Source of the DNA: Synechococcales cyanobacterium bin31.maxbin.ball.101
GTDB lineage: Bacteria > Cyanobacteriota > Cyanobacteriia > Leptolyngbyales > Leptolyngbyaceae
Direction: 5' to 3'
Length of the DNA: 62,750 nt
Assembly: GCA_013298165.1 (NCBI GenBank)
Contig: JAAFJU010000012.1
Coordinates: 1 to 62,750, forward strand
This document shows positions 9,891 through 15,824 of this stretch, one piece after another. The notes under the pieces are model-generated. The model was not told where the DNA came from. It worked only from the letters and a program-made list of their open reading frames with translations, and made no database searches. Position 1 is the first letter of the stretch; every line of letters starts with the position of its first letter. A program made the position numbers and the translations under genes.

Positions 9891-10160
9891 ATGAAATCCA
9901 CAACTGAGTCTGACTTGCTAGATCGCGTGACAAATTGTATTCCGGTTGAATTACAAACTCGATTTAGTGAGTTGGTTAAAAAGAGACAAGCTACAACGAT
10001 TAATGAACTTGAACTTCAAGAACTCTGTGATTTAAACGATCGGATTGAATTAATCGAAGCTGCAAGAATTCAAGATTTAGCACAACTGTCTCAACTCCGA
10101 TCGGTCTCTCTTCCAGAACTAATGAAGCAACTCAAGTTTAAACCTGTAAATCATAGTTAA
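9891..10160 (+). CDS. Small helical protein of unknown function
   Basis: The 89-residue protein starts at ATG 9891 after GGAG; an upstream in-frame start is less convincing. It is wholly helical and charged (LQTRFSELVKKRQATTINELELQELCDLNDRIELIEAARIQDLAQLSQ). Small proteins of this composition are common in cyanobacteria. It is the only plus-strand gene within the island and is transcribed divergently from the RlaP operon. Function unknown. Confidence 0.6.
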   Translation: MKSTTESDLLDRVTNCIPVELQTRFSELVKKRQATTINELELQELCDLNDRIELIEAARIQDLAQLSQLRSVSLPELMKQLKFKPVNHS

Positions 10161-10286
10161 CCAATGGAGTTGATTTATGATCTCATGTGTCATAGTTGCT
10201 TTTAATTCAATATATTTATTTGAGATCGATTGATTAAGTTATGCAATTTGATGGCAATGACTTCTTGATTTAGCCTCAGATATCAT

Positions 10287-10721
10287 TCACAATTTAATAC
10301 TCCAGTCCAAAATTTTTAAATTAGGCACTTGAGAAAAATCGCGATGGTTCCGAGTCACGACGATCGCATTATTCGCCAGGGCGATCGAAGCAATTCTCAT
10401 ATCTTTTTGAAGACGATTTTTACGTAGTTCTGGATTCCGAGTGAGTAGTTGACGAAAAACTTGATCCGCTTTATCATCAAAATCTAATACATCAACTTCT
10501 TTGAGAACTGCAACAACACCTGAGAGCTTTGCATAGAGCGCAACCTGCCGATTAGCTTCAGAGGGATGATTCAGACGACCAATCCAGCCATTAAAGATCT
10601 CTTGAACCGTGACGATCGTAATGGCGATGTTAGTTCTATGGGGTGCAATATTTTGACAAACCACTGGATGTTCATCTAGCCACATCGAAATATGGTCCGT
10701 ATCTAAAACGTATAATGCCAC
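10287..10721 (-). CDS. PIN-domain ribonuclease toxin (VapC family)
   Basis: The 144-residue protein begins with the PIN signature LYVLDTDHISMWL, followed by the conserved Glu in VTVQEIFNGW and a C-terminal DMRIASIALANNAIVVTRNHRDFSQVPNLKI with the last acidic residues. VapC toxins are magnesium-dependent RNases that commonly cut tRNA anticodon loops or rRNA. Four bases separate it from the upstream antitoxin gene. Its place directly beside an RNA-repair block and a tRNA array may be meaningful or fortuitous. Confidence 0.9.
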   Translation of the reverse strand: MALYVLDTDHISMWLDEHPVVCQNIAPHRTNIAITIVTVQEIFNGWIGRLNHPSEANRQVALYAKLSGVVAVLKEVDVLDFDDKADQVFRQLLTRNPELRKNRLQKDMRIASIALANNAIVVTRNHRDFSQVPNLKILDWSIKL

Positions 10722-10725
10722 GGCT

Positions 10726-11085
10726 CTAACCTTCTAAAGCATACACGGACGGATCAACTTCGGTTTCATCATCGGATTCCCGTTCCGCTCGGATTGCGGC
10801 TGCAATTTCAGCAAAATCTGGATCACCTTTAAACATCCCAGCATACTTAATCCAGGGATTTTGGGAGTATTCCAAATCATGATCTAGCGGCAGAAGCTCA
10901 ATCCGATCGAGTAACGCCGTCGCATCTGCACGAATGAGGGCGATCGCTTCTTCCCGATTATTAGACTCCACGCGATGTTGTGGAAACTCAAGAATTGACG
11001 CCGCAACATTTCCTGACGCCAGCGTTTCTAGAACTAACGTCATCTTGAGTGAAGAAGGCTTAACGGAAGCGGTATTGAGAATCAT
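10726..11085 (-). CDS. Antitoxin of the PIN-domain toxin
   Basis: The start at 11085 (MILNTASV) has AGGTG seven bases upstream; a further in-frame ATG at 11043 (MTLVLETL) is also possible. The acidic protein has beta strands and helices (SGNVAASILEFPQHRVESNNREEAIALIRADATALLDRIEL), recalling HicB/Phd-like antitoxins, and an acidic C-terminal tail (ERESDDETEVDPS). It lies directly before the toxin gene, the typical order. Confidence 0.7.
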   Translation of the reverse strand: MILNTASVKPSSLKMTLVLETLASGNVAASILEFPQHRVESNNREEAIALIRADATALLDRIELLPLDHDLEYSQNPWIKYAGMFKGDPDFAEIAAAIRAERESDDETEVDPSVYALEG

Positions 11086-11175
11086 CACACAGCACCTGTA
11101 CGATCGTTGCACTCATTTTAGCATTAGGACTGAAGGAAACGTATTGGAGACTTCGTAAAATCTACAACACGTTTC

Positions 11176-11913
11176 CTATCCCCGCACCGTCGGCATCAAC
11201 CACATCCCCGGACGATCGAGCCATCCTCGAACTAACGCCTCAGGCAACTGCTGCAACATTTGGAGCGTTCCCCAAGTATCGATTTTCATCGATCGCGCCA
11301 ACTCTTCCCGAACCCGATCGGTACTCACCTGCGCCATCAGTTCCGGCAACACTGGATCATGCAACGCATCAACCAGTTCCGCATCCAAATGAAACCCCAG
11401 CTTCACACTAAAGCGAATCGCACGTAATGCCCGCAGGGGATCATCCGCCAATGTGATTCGAGGATCGATCGGCGTCCGCAACACCTTATCTGACAAGTCT
11501 TTCTGACCGTCAAACAAGTCGATCAACTCACCCGATCGCGCCTTTGCCATGGCATTCACCGTAAAGTCACGCCGCAACAAATCATCTTCCAAACTCCCAG
11601 GGACAGCTCTGGGTTGGACGGCAGCGGGTTCGCAATTTCCGGGCATGACTTTCAATTCCCGCTTTGCTAACACAAAATCCGCCGTCTGACTGGAGTTGAA
11701 AAACCGCGCCCGAATCGTCACGCAGTCCGGCTTACTCAGAAAGATCTGAAACCCCATCGCCGACATCCATTCACTCATAAAGAGGAATGCATCATCGATC
11801 GACAAACCAGCCGCTTCCTGCTCCGTGAGAACAAATGCAAAGTCAGCATCTTTGCTCTTCAGTCCCAACAACTCATCACGTACTTTTCCACCGACTTCAA
11901 AAATCTTAGGCAT
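11176..11913 (-). CDS. Short CCA-adding-type tRNA nucleotidyltransferase
   Basis: The start at 11913 (MPKIFEVGG) has AGGAGGTGAGA upstream. The 245 residues contain the class II head-domain motifs GGKVRDELLG, the metal-binding pair DAD at 22-24, RRDFTVNAMA and DDPLRALRAIRFS. In CCA-adding enzymes and poly(A) polymerases these bind the NTP and build the 3' CCA of tRNA. Bacterial enzymes usually run to 400 residues or more; this one ends soon after the neck and lacks body, tail and HD domain. It directly follows a tRNA array in which most genes lack an encoded CCA, so CCA addition or repair is the obvious job. CC- or A-only activity cannot be excluded. Confidence 0.85.
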   Translation of the reverse strand: MPKIFEVGGKVRDELLGLKSKDADFAFVLTEQEAAGLSIDDAFLFMSEWMSAMGFQIFLSKPDCVTIRARFFNSSQTADFVLAKRELKVMPGNCEPAAVQPRAVPGSLEDDLLRRDFTVNAMAKARSGELIDLFDGQKDLSDKVLRTPIDPRITLADDPLRALRAIRFSVKLGFHLDAELVDALHDPVLPELMAQVSTDRVREELARSMKIDTWGTLQMLQQLPEALVRGWLDRPGMWLMPTVRG

Positions 11914-11934
11914 TGTTCTCACCTCCTGGTTCTT

Positions 11935-11975
11935 ATTATAGTGATATGTCGATATTGCACATCCTATGCAATATC
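11935..11975 (-). promoter_or_regulatory. Palindrome and TATAAT upstream of the CCA-enzyme gene
   Basis: GATATTGCA and TGCAATATC (11951-11975) form a perfect 9-pair inverted repeat around seven bases, just after the last tRNA of the array. A perfect TATAAT (11940-11935, minus) follows, but no good -35 box is visible. The hairpin may end or process the array transcript, or act as an operator. Confidence 0.5.
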
Positions 11976-11980
11976 GGGAA

Positions 11981-12062
11981 GGAAGATGGAGGAATCGAAC
12001 CCCTAGGAGTAACCCTACCCTGGTTTTCAAGACCAGTTGCCAGCCATTTAGCGGCATCTTCC
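11981..12062 (-). tRNA. tRNA-Ser(UGA)
   Basis: Acceptor GGAAGAT/ATCTTCC, anticodon arm CTGGT-CTTGAAA-ACCAG, a long class II variable arm and T-loop TTCGATT. The T-stem contains a mismatch and no CCA is encoded, so this copy looks somewhat degenerate. Confidence 0.8.
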
Positions 12063-12069
12063 ATTTGGG

Positions 12070-12142
12070 GCGATCGACGGGAGTTGAACCCGCTAATACT
12101 AGTTCCACAAACTAGCCCCTCCACAGCTTTGGGTTCGATCGC
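12070..12142 (-). tRNA. tRNA-His(GUG)
   Basis: Acceptor GCGATCG/CGATCGC is perfect but is also HIP1-like. Anticodon arm CTAGT-TTGTGGA-ACTAG; T-loop TTCAACT. The discriminator would be C73, the His identity base. Confidence 0.85.
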
Positions 12143-12145
12143 AGT

Positions 12146-12218
12146 GGAACTGAGGGGATTTGAACCCCTAACCTTCTGTGTGCAAGACAGATACTCTATC
12201 CAATTGAGTTACAGCCCC
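12146..12218 (-). tRNA. tRNA-Ala(UGC), copy 1
   Basis: Acceptor GGGGCTG/CAGTTCC contains the G3:U70 wobble that marks Ala. Anticodon arm TCTGT-CTTGCAC-ACAGA, T-loop TTCAAAT, A73, no CCA encoded. Confidence 0.9.
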
Positions 12219-12221
12219 GAG

Positions 12222-12295
12222 GTGGATAAGACGGGACTCGAACCCGTAACCTCCTGTTTGCAAGACAGGCGCTCTACCATTAGAGCTACAAACCC
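12222..12295 (-). tRNA. tRNA-Ala(UGC), copy 2, mispaired acceptor
   Basis: Anticodon arm CCTGT-CTTGCAA-ACAGG reads UGC. The acceptor GGGTTTG/CTTATCC keeps G3:U70 but has two T-T mismatches. A73-C74-C75 is encoded without the final A. This may be a decaying or specialised alanine tRNA. Confidence 0.75.
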
Positions 12296-12301
12296 ATGAT
12301 T

Positions 12302-12376
12302 TGGCAGGAATGGTAGGACTCGAACCTACACAGATCGATTTAGAAGATCGATGCCCTTCCATTAGGCGACATTCCC
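12302..12376 (-). tRNA. tRNA-Arg(UCU)
   Basis: Acceptor GGGAATG/CATTCCT, anticodon arm TCGAT-CTTCTAA-ATCGA, T-loop TTCGAGT, and an encoded GCCA end. Confidence 0.9.
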
Positions 12377-12382
12377 ACGAGG

Positions 12383-12455
12383 CAGGCGGGACAGGACTCG
12401 AACCTGCAACCCTCGGTTCCGAAGACCGATGCTCTTCCGATTGAGCTACACGCCT
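12383..12455 (-). tRNA. tRNA-Arg(UCG)
   Basis: Acceptor AGGCGTG/CCCGCCT has one mismatch. Anticodon arm TCGGT-CTTCGGA-ACCGA, T-loop TTCGAGT, G73; only CC follows in the DNA. Confidence 0.87.
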
Positions 12456-12460
12456 ATGTT

Positions 12461-12535
12461 TGGTAATCCTGATAGGAATCGAACCTACAACATCTTCTTT
12501 GTAAGAGAAGCGCTCTACCGTTGAGCTACAGGACT
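12461..12535 (-). tRNA. tRNA-Val(UAC)
   Basis: Acceptor AGTCCTG/CAGGATT, anticodon arm CTTCT-CTTACAA-AGAAG, T-loop TTCGATT, encoded ACCA end. Confidence 0.9.
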
Positions 12536-12557
12536 ACGAGAGCGATAAACCGGATGG

Positions 12558-12697
12558 TTTCGCTAAAGCGATCGATCGGACTCGAACCGATTCCTTGAGT
12601 TTGGAAGACTCTGATGCTAGCCATTAACACCACGATCGCATTGAGAGAGAATCAGTAATCATCTTAGTAACTGCTTTAATCATGACTTTAGCGTTAC
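12558..12697 (-). repeat. Inverted repeat bracketing tRNA-Gly
   Basis: GGTTTCGCTAAAG (12556-12568) and CTTTAGCGTTACC (12685-12697) are complementary at 11 of 13 positions. They enclose tRNA-Gly and a 45-base AT-rich segment. A long helix around a tRNA recalls the Y-RNA-like elements, but their conserved internal loop is absent. Confidence 0.45.
12568..12639 (-). tRNA. tRNA-Gly(UCC)
   Basis: Acceptor GCGATCG/CGATCGC, D-arm with TTAATGG, anticodon loop CTTCCAA between GAGT and ACTC, T-arm ATCGG-TTCGAGT-CCGAT, discriminator U as usual for Gly. It is bracketed by an inverted repeat (12558-12568 and 12685-12697). Confidence 0.87.
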
Positions 12698-12708
12698 CGA
12701 TTCCCAAA

Positions 12709-12781
12709 GCTGGAGACAGGAGTTGAACCTGCAACCCGCTGTTTACAAGACAGCCGCTCTGCCACATTGAGCTACACCAGC
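12709..12781 (-). tRNA. tRNA-Thr(UGU)
   Basis: Acceptor GCTGGTG/TCTCCAGC region with one mismatch, anticodon arm GCTGT-CTTGTAA-ACAGC, T-arm GCAGG-TTCAACT-CCTGT. No CCA encoded. Confidence 0.88.
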
Positions 12782-12791
12782 ATGTTTGGAC

Positions 12792-12863
12792 GCAGTGTCA
12801 GGAGTTGCACCTGATACGTGACGGCTTATGAGACCGTTGAGCGCACTGTAGCTCCATCACTGC
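12792..12863 (-). tRNA. tRNA-Met or Ile2 (CAU), unusual T-loop
   Basis: Acceptor GCAGTGA/ACACTGC, anticodon loop CTCATAA with stem ACGGT/GCCGT, T-stem TCAGG/CCTGA. The T-loop is TGCAACT where TTC is expected. A CAU anticodon may be elongator Met or lysidine-modified Ile; the sequence does not decide. Confidence 0.75.
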
Positions 12864-12865
12864 AT

Positions 12866-12938
12866 ACCCCTAGTGGGAGTCGAACCCACAACAACCAAAT
12901 TTTAAGTTTGGAACCTCTGCCAATTGGGTCATAGGGGC
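12866..12938 (-). tRNA. tRNA-Leu(UAA) with short variable loop
   Basis: Acceptor GCCCCTA/TAGGGGT, anticodon arm CCAAA-CTTAAAA-TTTGG, T-arm GTGGG-TTCGACT-CCCAC, A73. The variable region is only five bases (TTGTT), whereas leucine tRNAs normally have a long class II arm. Confidence 0.82.
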
Positions 12939-12946
12939 GGGCTTGG

Positions 12947-12992
12947 AAGTGAGAAGTGAGAATGTAGAAATTTAATTCTCACTTCTCACTTC
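12947..12992. repeat. Inverted repeat of AAGTGAGAAGTGAGAAT
   Basis: A 17-base sequence and its complement face each other 12 bases apart between tRNA-Leu(UAA) and tRNA-Lys. A further partial copy follows to 13009, and related text (AATTCTCACTT) recurs at 16324-16360 upstream of the array. Confidence 0.75.
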
Positions 12993-13011
12993 TTAATTCT
13001 CACTTCTCAGT

Positions 13012-13082
13012 GGGCTATGTAGGGTTTGAACCTACGCTCTTCCGCTTAAAAGGCGGCTGCTTTACCACTTAGCTAATAGCCC
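13012..13082 (-). tRNA. tRNA-Lys(UUU), copy 1
   Basis: Acceptor GGGCTAT/ATAGCCC, anticodon loop CTTTTAA on stem CCGC/GCGG, T-loop TTCAAAC, A73. It is nearly identical to tRNA-Lys(CUU) at 14450. Confidence 0.9.
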
Positions 13083-13104
13083 AGGATTAATAGACCAGTC
13101 TGAA

Positions 13105-13156
13105 AATCAGGGTGAAGATTCTACCTAGAAGGGAGTTCACCCTGATTCTCTTTTTT
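13105..13156. terminator. Bidirectional hairpin 3' of the RNA ligase gene
   Basis: AATCAGGGTGAA and TTCACCCTGATT pair perfectly over 12 bases. On the plus strand CTCTTTTTTT follows, a textbook intrinsic terminator; on the minus strand, the coding direction here, only a short TTTT follows. It may isolate the ligase gene from the next tRNA or block opposing transcription. Confidence 0.6.
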
Positions 13157-13164
13157 TCGATCGC

Positions 13165-14184
13165 CTATACAAGAGACTTTGACCTGGCTTGGTACCAGTC
13201 TTTCGCTGCTTTTGTCACCGCTTTATTAACATCCTTCCAGGTGAGTTGAGCCGCCTCTAATTCAGCGACACTCTCTTTCTGGACATCAGTAGCGAAGCAC
13301 TGTAAGAACGCTCCGATTTGAGACATCATGGCTTGACCATTGCAGGCTTCCGTCAGTCCCTGTTCCAGTCGGCTGGGAGTAACGACGAGGCTAACAAACT
13401 CATCAACGCCTGCGGCAATTTCAGGAGTGGCCTGAACTGGCTTTTTAGCTTTGACGGTTTGATGTTTTTCACCTTTGGCCTTGAAGAGCAGATCGCCGTA
13501 CGTTAACGACTTCACCTGAGTCTCAGCCAAGGGATAGAACACTAACCCTTCTCCTAGTCCAGCAATACCGAAGGTTTCGTTGACCCAAGGGTCCACTTGT
13601 TCAACGGACTCGACCCACTGATTAAGGTCAGCGATCGCCCCTTCTAACTGCTCCTTATCCCCAAAATCCAGGGTGATGACCGCCCCCTGAAACGGCAAGA
13701 CGTAGATGTCAGGATGACCTGGGATGCGATCGCTGATGGTTTCAGGATCAATCTCAAATCTCGCCTCAGAATCACTCCTTCCCTGGGTCTGAATGGCAAA
13801 AACTGTGAAGATTTTGCGATCGATTTCAGAGATAGCGGTTCGGGCCTGAATGCCTTTACCGCACCATTCTCCAAAGATTGTAAAAGGTTTGGTATCAGCC
13901 AGTTGAGCGAAGAAATCTAGGTTTTGATGCACCCATTTTGCGAAACCACAATTGTCATTCTGAGGAGTGATAATTGTAGTTCTGCTTTGGGCGATGACCG
14001 TACCATTGGGAAAGATTTGAATGCCCGCATTGGTGCCGTCTAGCTTGATCTTGGCGCGATATTGAATCTGAGGGGCGACTTCCAGAATTTGAAAGTGACG
14101 GTAAAGATTATGGAGTAGTTCAATGCTTGGCCACTTTTGAATTTCAGAAATTGGAATGTCCTGTACCTCTACGATCGTTGTCAT
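13165..14184 (-). CDS. ATP-dependent RNA ligase inside the tRNA array
   Basis: The start at 14184 (MTTIVEVQ) has GAGGAG seven bases upstream. The 339 residues carry the covalent nucleotidyltransferase motifs: I, KLDGTNAG with nucleophile Lys47; Ia, AQSRTTI; III, IFGEWCGKGIQ; IV, EGLVFYP; V, LLFKAKGEKH. This is the RNA-ligase order (Rnl2-like), and the enzyme would join 3'-OH and 5'-phosphate RNA ends through an AMP-RNA intermediate. No kinase-phosphatase domain is fused, so another activity may have to prepare cleaved ends. The gene lies between tRNA-Lys genes on the array's strand, after a structured leader. Sealing of cut tRNAs is the simplest role. Confidence 0.9.
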   Translation of the reverse strand: MTTIVEVQDIPISEIQKWPSIELLHNLYRHFQILEVAPQIQYRAKIKLDGTNAGIQIFPNGTVIAQSRTTIITPQNDNCGFAKWVHQNLDFFAQLADTKPFTIFGEWCGKGIQARTAISEIDRKIFTVFAIQTQGRSDSEARFEIDPETISDRIPGHPDIYVLPFQGAVITLDFGDKEQLEGAIADLNQWVESVEQVDPWVNETFGIAGLGEGLVFYPLAETQVKSLTYGDLLFKAKGEKHQTVKAKKPVQATPEIAAGVDEFVSLVVTPSRLEQGLTEACNGQAMMSQIGAFLQCFATDVQKESVAELEAAQLTWKDVNKAVTKAAKDWYQARSKSLV

Positions 14185-14211
14185 TGCAATACTCCTCAAA
14201 ACGACAAATTA

Positions 14212-14277
14212 AACAAGTTGCGAGACTAGGCTTTAGAGACAGTGCCTCCGTTGGGAACCTAAGTCTCGATCTTGTCT
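14212..14277 (-). promoter_or_regulatory. Structured leader of the RNA ligase gene
   Basis: CGAGACT-AGG and CCT-A-AGTCTCG pair with one bulged base, extended by ACAAG/CTTGT, enclosing about 27 bases. It ends some 28 bases before the ligase start. I do not recognise a known riboswitch. It could be a regulatory or processing element; an inverted CAATTG repeat lies at 14305-14325. Confidence 0.5.
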
Positions 14278-14333
14278 GACCTTAGAATTCACCGAGTTAA
14301 TGCCAATTGAACAGTTGCCAATTGAGCATAGTG

Positions 14334-14405
14334 AGTCGCCTGGGAGTCGAACCCAGTTAAGCCTGATTAAAAGTCAGGTGCGTTAACCGTTCTGCCAACG
14401 ACTCA
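14334..14405 (-). tRNA. tRNA-Lys(UUU), copy 2 (second type)
   Basis: Acceptor GAGTCGT/GCGACTC, anticodon arm CCTGA-CTTTTAA-TCAGG, T-arm CTGGG-TTCGACT-CCCAG. Its body differs from the 13012 type and is near identical to the gene at 14524. Confidence 0.87.
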
Positions 14406-14411
14406 TGATTA

Positions 14412-14446
14412 GGGACTCTCGGCGGGATTTGAACCCTAAGAGTCAG
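14412..14446 (-). pseudogene. tRNA fragment (T-arm and 3' acceptor)
   Basis: AGGGTTCAAATCCCGCCGAGAG on the minus strand is the T-arm and acceptor end of a tRNA like Leu(GAG) at 14604. The 5' half is missing. GACTCT/AGAGTC closes the remnant as a small hairpin. Confidence 0.75.
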
Positions 14447-14449
14447 GTG

Positions 14450-14519
14450 GGCTATGTAGGACTTGAACCTACGCTCTTCCGCTTAAGAGGCGGCTGCTTT
14501 ACCACTTAGCTAATAGCCC
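14450..14519 (-). tRNA. tRNA-Lys(CUU)
   Basis: Acceptor GGGCTAT/ATAGCCC, anticodon loop CTCTTAA on stem CCGC/GCGG, T-loop TTCAAGT. It differs from the UUU gene at 13012 mainly at the first anticodon base, pointing to duplication and anticodon change. Confidence 0.88.
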
Positions 14520-14523
14520 TGGT

Positions 14524-14594
14524 GAGTCGCCTGGGGGTCGAACCCAGGTAAGCCTGATTAAAAGTCAGGTGCATAACCGTTCTGCCAACGACTC
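14524..14594 (-). tRNA. tRNA-Lys(UUU), copy 3 (second type)
   Basis: Near-identical duplicate of the gene at 14334: acceptor GAGTCGT/GCGACTC, anticodon arm CCTGA-CTTTTAA-TCAGG, T-loop TTCGACC. Confidence 0.87.
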
Positions 14595-14599
14595 ATATT

Positions 14600-14675
14600 T
14601 GGTACTCTCGGTGGGATTTGAACCCACAACAACTAGATCCTCGGTCTAGTGCGTATGCCGTTCCGCCACGAGAGC
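14600..14675 (-). tRNA. tRNA-Leu(GAG) with short variable loop
   Basis: Acceptor GCTCTCG/CGAGAGT, anticodon arm CTAGA-CCGAGGA-TCTAG, T-arm GTGGG-TTCAAAT-CCCAC, encoded ACCA. The variable loop is five bases (TTGTT), not the usual class II arm. Confidence 0.85.
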
Positions 14676-14681
14676 ACACAT

Positions 14682-14753
14682 CGGGATGGCAGGATTCGAA
14701 CCTGCGACTCCTTGTTCCCAAAACAAGGCTTCTGACCACTGAATTACATCCCG
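14682..14753 (-). tRNA. tRNA-Pro(UGG)
   Basis: Acceptor CGGGATG/CATCCCG, anticodon arm CTTGT-TTTGGGA-ACAAG, T-arm GCAGG-TTCGAAT-CCTGC, A73. Confidence 0.92.
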
Positions 14754-14772
14754 AAATGCGAATGAATAAATT

Positions 14773-14850
14773 TGGTACTTTCGATCGGATTTGAACCGAC
14801 ACATAAACTGTTTTTGAGACAGTCGCCTCTACCAATTGGGCTACGAAAGC
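14773..14850 (-). tRNA. tRNA-Leu(CAA) with short variable loop
   Basis: Acceptor GCTTTCG/CGAAAGT, anticodon arm ACTGT-CTCAAAA-ACAGT, T-loop TTCAAAT, encoded ACCA. The variable loop is about five bases (TTATG). Confidence 0.85.
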
Positions 14851-14871
14851 ATAGTTTGAGCGATCGCTCAG

Positions 14872-14944
14872 TACCCTTGACAGGAGTCGAACCTGCAAAA
14901 ACTTCGTTCTAAGCGAAGGACGTATACCGTTCCGTCACAAGGGC
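14872..14944 (-). tRNA. tRNA-Leu(UAG) with short variable loop
   Basis: Acceptor GCCCTTG/CAAGGGT, anticodon arm CTTCG-CTTAGAA-CGAAG, T-arm GCAGG-TTCGACT-CCTGT, A73; variable loop TTTTT only. Confidence 0.85.
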
Positions 14945-14988
14945 AAATTAGACAGGAGGTTAGCGAGATCTCATCACTATCCCCCCGA

Positions 14989-15059
14989 CAGCCTCGTCAG
15001 GTATCGAACCTGATTCTTTGCGTTCAAAGCGCAAGATGTTCCCAGTACACCACAAGGCT
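14989..15059 (-). tRNA. tRNA-Gln(UUG)
   Basis: Acceptor AGCCTTG/CGAGGCT, anticodon arm TTGCG-CTTTGAA-CGCAA, T-stem TCAGG/CCTGA with loop TTCGATA, and G73 as expected for Gln. Confidence 0.9.
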
Positions 15060-15063
15060 AAAT

Positions 15064-15138
15064 TGGTTGGGGTAGCAAGAATTGAACTTGCGATCGCTCC
15101 GTTATCAGCGGAGAGCTTTACCACTAAGCCATACCCCA
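15064..15138 (-). tRNA. tRNA-Ile(GAU)
   Basis: Acceptor TGGGGTA/TACCCCA, anticodon arm CTCCG-CTGATAA-CGGAG, T-arm GCAAG-TTCAATT-CTTGC, encoded ACCA end. Confidence 0.9.
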
Positions 15139-15143
15139 AAGAT

Positions 15144-15219
15144 TGGCTGCCTCGGTGGGACTCGAACCCACAGCCGTGCGGTTAACAGCCGCCAGCTCCA
15201 CCAGTTGAGCTACAAGGCA
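15144..15219 (-). tRNA. tRNA-Asn(GUU), copy 1
   Basis: Acceptor TGCCTTG/CGAGGCA, anticodon loop CTGTTAA on GGCGG/CCGC, T-arm GTGGG-TTCGAGT-CCCAC, encoded GCCA. Confidence 0.9.
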
Positions 15220-15244
15220 TTGATTGAGTTTGTTAAAACCCAAA

Positions 15245-15319
15245 GGCTGGAGCGAGAGGAATCGAACCTCCAACTTCCGGAGTAACAATCCGGCGTTCTG
15301 CCAATTGAACTACACTCCA
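15245..15319 (-). tRNA. tRNA-Asn(GUU), copy 2
   Basis: Acceptor TGGAGTG/CGCTCCA, anticodon arm CCGGA-TTGTTAC-TCCGG, T-loop TTCGATT, G73, CC encoded. It is clearly different from the first Asn gene, so not a recent duplicate. Confidence 0.9.
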
Positions 15320-15346
15320 ACGATGATTGAGTTATTTAAAACTCAG

Positions 15347-15420
15347 TCCCCCAGATCGGTCACGATCCGACGACCTCCTGTTCTTCAGACAGGCGCTACT
15401 ACCAACTGAGCTACCAGGGG
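15347..15420 (-). tRNA. tRNA-Phe(GAA), altered T-loop
   Basis: Acceptor CCCCTGG/CTGGGGG, anticodon arm CCTGT-CTGAAGA-ACAGG. The T-loop reads ATCGTGA instead of the TTC start, which should weaken the D-loop contact. Confidence 0.8.
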
Positions 15421-15427
15421 AAATAAA

Positions 15428-15457
15428 GTTAGAAACGCGAAGAGCAACGTTTCTAAC
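15428..15457. repeat. Hairpin between tRNA-Phe and tRNA-Arg
   Basis: GTTAGAAACG and CGTTTCTAAC form a perfect 10-pair stem with a 10-base loop. No T-run follows on either strand, so it is more likely a processing or spacer hairpin than a terminator. Confidence 0.6.
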
Positions 15458-15460
15458 TAG

Positions 15461-15534
15461 CGAGAATAGAAGGACTTGAACCCTCACTCTTTGGTTTCGT
15501 AAACCAACGTGTTATCCAGTTACACCATATTCTC
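15461..15534 (-). tRNA. tRNA-Arg(ACG)
   Basis: Acceptor GAGAATA/TATTCTC, anticodon arm TTGGT-TTACGAA-ACCAA, T-arm GAGGG-TTCAAGT-CCTTC, G73. A34 should be deaminated to inosine. Confidence 0.9.
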
Positions 15535-15536
15535 AA

Positions 15537-15621
15537 GGCGGAGAACAGTGGACTCGAACCACAAGTAATGAACTCCATCTGTTTAGCAAACAGCGCCGAT
15601 CGCCCGATCGGATTACTCTCC
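15537..15621 (-). tRNA. tRNA-Ser(GCU)
   Basis: Acceptor GGAGAGT/GTTCTCC, anticodon loop TTGCTAA, long variable region, T-loop TTCGAGT, G73 and CC. The class II arm is kept, unlike the Leu genes. Confidence 0.85.
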
Positions 15622-15651
15622 TTAAGTGTTTGGTAAATGCCAATTACCAAT

Positions 15652-15733
15652 GGGTCAGGTAGGATTTGAACCTACGAGGCGCGAGCATCCGTTTTACAGA
15701 CGGCTTCCTTCGACCAGACTTGGATACCGACCC
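15652..15733 (-). tRNA. tRNA-Tyr(GUA)
   Basis: Acceptor GGGTCGG/CTGACCC, anticodon loop CTGTAAA on CCGT/ACGG, long variable arm, T-arm GTAGG-TTCAAAT-CCTAC, A73. Class II, as in other bacteria. Confidence 0.92.
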
Positions 15734-15737
15734 ATGA

Positions 15738-15813
15738 GGCAGTGCTGACGGGACTTGAACCCGCAAACCCAGGATTGAAAGCCCTGTGACTTTACCAATT
15801 TGTCTACAGCACC
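15738..15813 (-). tRNA. tRNA-Glu(UUC)
   Basis: Acceptor GGTGCTG/CAGCACT, anticodon loop CTTTCAA on CAGGG/TCCTG, T-arm GCGGG-TTCAAGT-CCCGT, G73, CC encoded. Confidence 0.88.
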
Positions 15814-15824
15814 ATGATTCAAAA

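Noticed and set aside
14212-14277. A fifth Y-RNA-like element
   Set aside because: It has the AAGTTG text on one side, but the opposite strand lacks the CCYAA loop and the inner AAAGC helix.
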